64,000 bases of DNA from JACMLD01 sp044227095. Its GTDB lineage: Bacteria > Bacteroidota > Bacteroidia > Chitinophagales > Chitinophagaceae. The stretch lies in contig JBGAFV010000001.1 of the NCBI GenBank assembly GCA_044227095.1, forward strand, positions 3,658,001 to 3,722,000, written 5' to 3'. Under the pieces are notes generated by a model. It saw only the letters and a program-made list of their open reading frames with translations. It ran no database searches and was not told the DNA's origin. Shown piece by piece: positions 63,949 to 64,000 of this stretch. A program made the position numbers and the translations under genes. The number at the start of each line of letters is the position of its first letter. The first letter of the stretch is position 1.

Positions 63949-64000
63949 ATGTCAGCCAATTTTGAAAAGTTTAAAAAACTGCACGAAGGAACAAGTTTGT
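63949..64000 (+). CDS. Isocitrate-lyase/PEP-mutase family protein (3' end outside window)
   Basis: Only 17 codons are visible: MSANFEKFKKLHEGTSL. This opening is that of the small ICL/PEP-mutase family (MSxFExFxxLHxxxxPLLLGNVW). Likely but not provable from so little sequence. Confidence 0.45.
   Translation, partial: MSANFEKFKKLHEGTSL

Overview
The window reads as a Bacteroidota chromosome segment, most likely a member of the Chitinophagaceae or a close relative (inference). Reasons: AT-rich sequence with long A/T homopolymers, promoter elements of the TAnnTTTG type, few Shine-Dalgarno sites, and gene families typical of that phylum (HYC_CC_PP-like proteins, DUF3347, Haem_bd, heterodimer-type lycopene cyclase fused in one chain, a TonB receptor with a carboxypeptidase-like N-terminal domain). 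No transposase, integrase, rRNA, tRNA or CRISPR array was found.

1-9.3 kb is a plus-strand copper/heavy-metal island: a cut-off HMA-MauE membrane protein, a His-rich small protein, two DUF3347 proteins, a haem-binding protein, a CPH-type copper ATPase, a very large multicopper oxidase fused to two metal-binding modules and a CopB-like barrel, a four-helix-bundle copper protein (frameshifted), a DUF305 protein (frameshifted), and an ArsR regulator with a clear operator overlapping its promoter. A methyltransferase follows.

10-17.2 kb looks like a sulfur-oxyanion cluster: LysR regulator and YeiH exporter (the YeiE/YeiH pairing), Dps, a secreted beta-propeller, a small membrane protein, a TsdA-like dihaem cytochrome c, a secreted DsrE-like protein, and two periplasmic solute-binding proteins (ModA-like and AcfC-like) with no ABC permease or ATPase beside them. 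A DUF1016/PDDEXK nuclease follows on the minus strand.

18.9-32.9 kb is a complete assimilatory nitrate/nitrite region: an Fnr-like regulator with an N-terminal cysteine cluster, cobA (sirohaem), nirB, nirD, an outer-membrane alginate-export-family barrel, a NarK transporter, a 1185-residue nitrate reductase fused to an NirB-like FAD/NAD domain and a BFD iron-sulfur domain, a nitrate-reductase-associated protein, a rubredoxin-tailed protein with a degenerate NiR/SiR-like part, and convergent mobA. The divergent cobA-nirB spacer carries Fnr-type palindromes.

33-41 kb holds a second Crp/Fnr regulator, a candidate small RNA, a minus-strand RND efflux operon (TolC, adaptor, pump, truncated remnant, DUF2892), a rhodanese and another DUF2892 protein. 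41.7-47 kb is a carotenoid operon (MarR, crtI, crtB, crtZ, lycopene cyclase) under two near-palindromic MarR sites, followed by a fatty-acid desaturase. 47-52.6 kb has small conserved proteins, an RNA-binding-protein remnant, and a TonB receptor / DJ-1-YHS / DUF6370 group. 52.8-64 kb is a mixed region: two phytanoyl-CoA-dioxygenase-like enzymes with a divergent AraC regulator, a HELGH-TPR protein, three tandem paralogous membrane genes (the first frameshifted), an aldo/keto reductase with a divergent AraC regulator, small enzymes, two head-to-head AraC regulators, and the start of an isocitrate-lyase/PEP-mutase-like gene at the window edge.

Three genes carry single-base frameshifts, two of them at homopolymers (A8, T7), so either sequencing/assembly error or decay/slippage must be considered.
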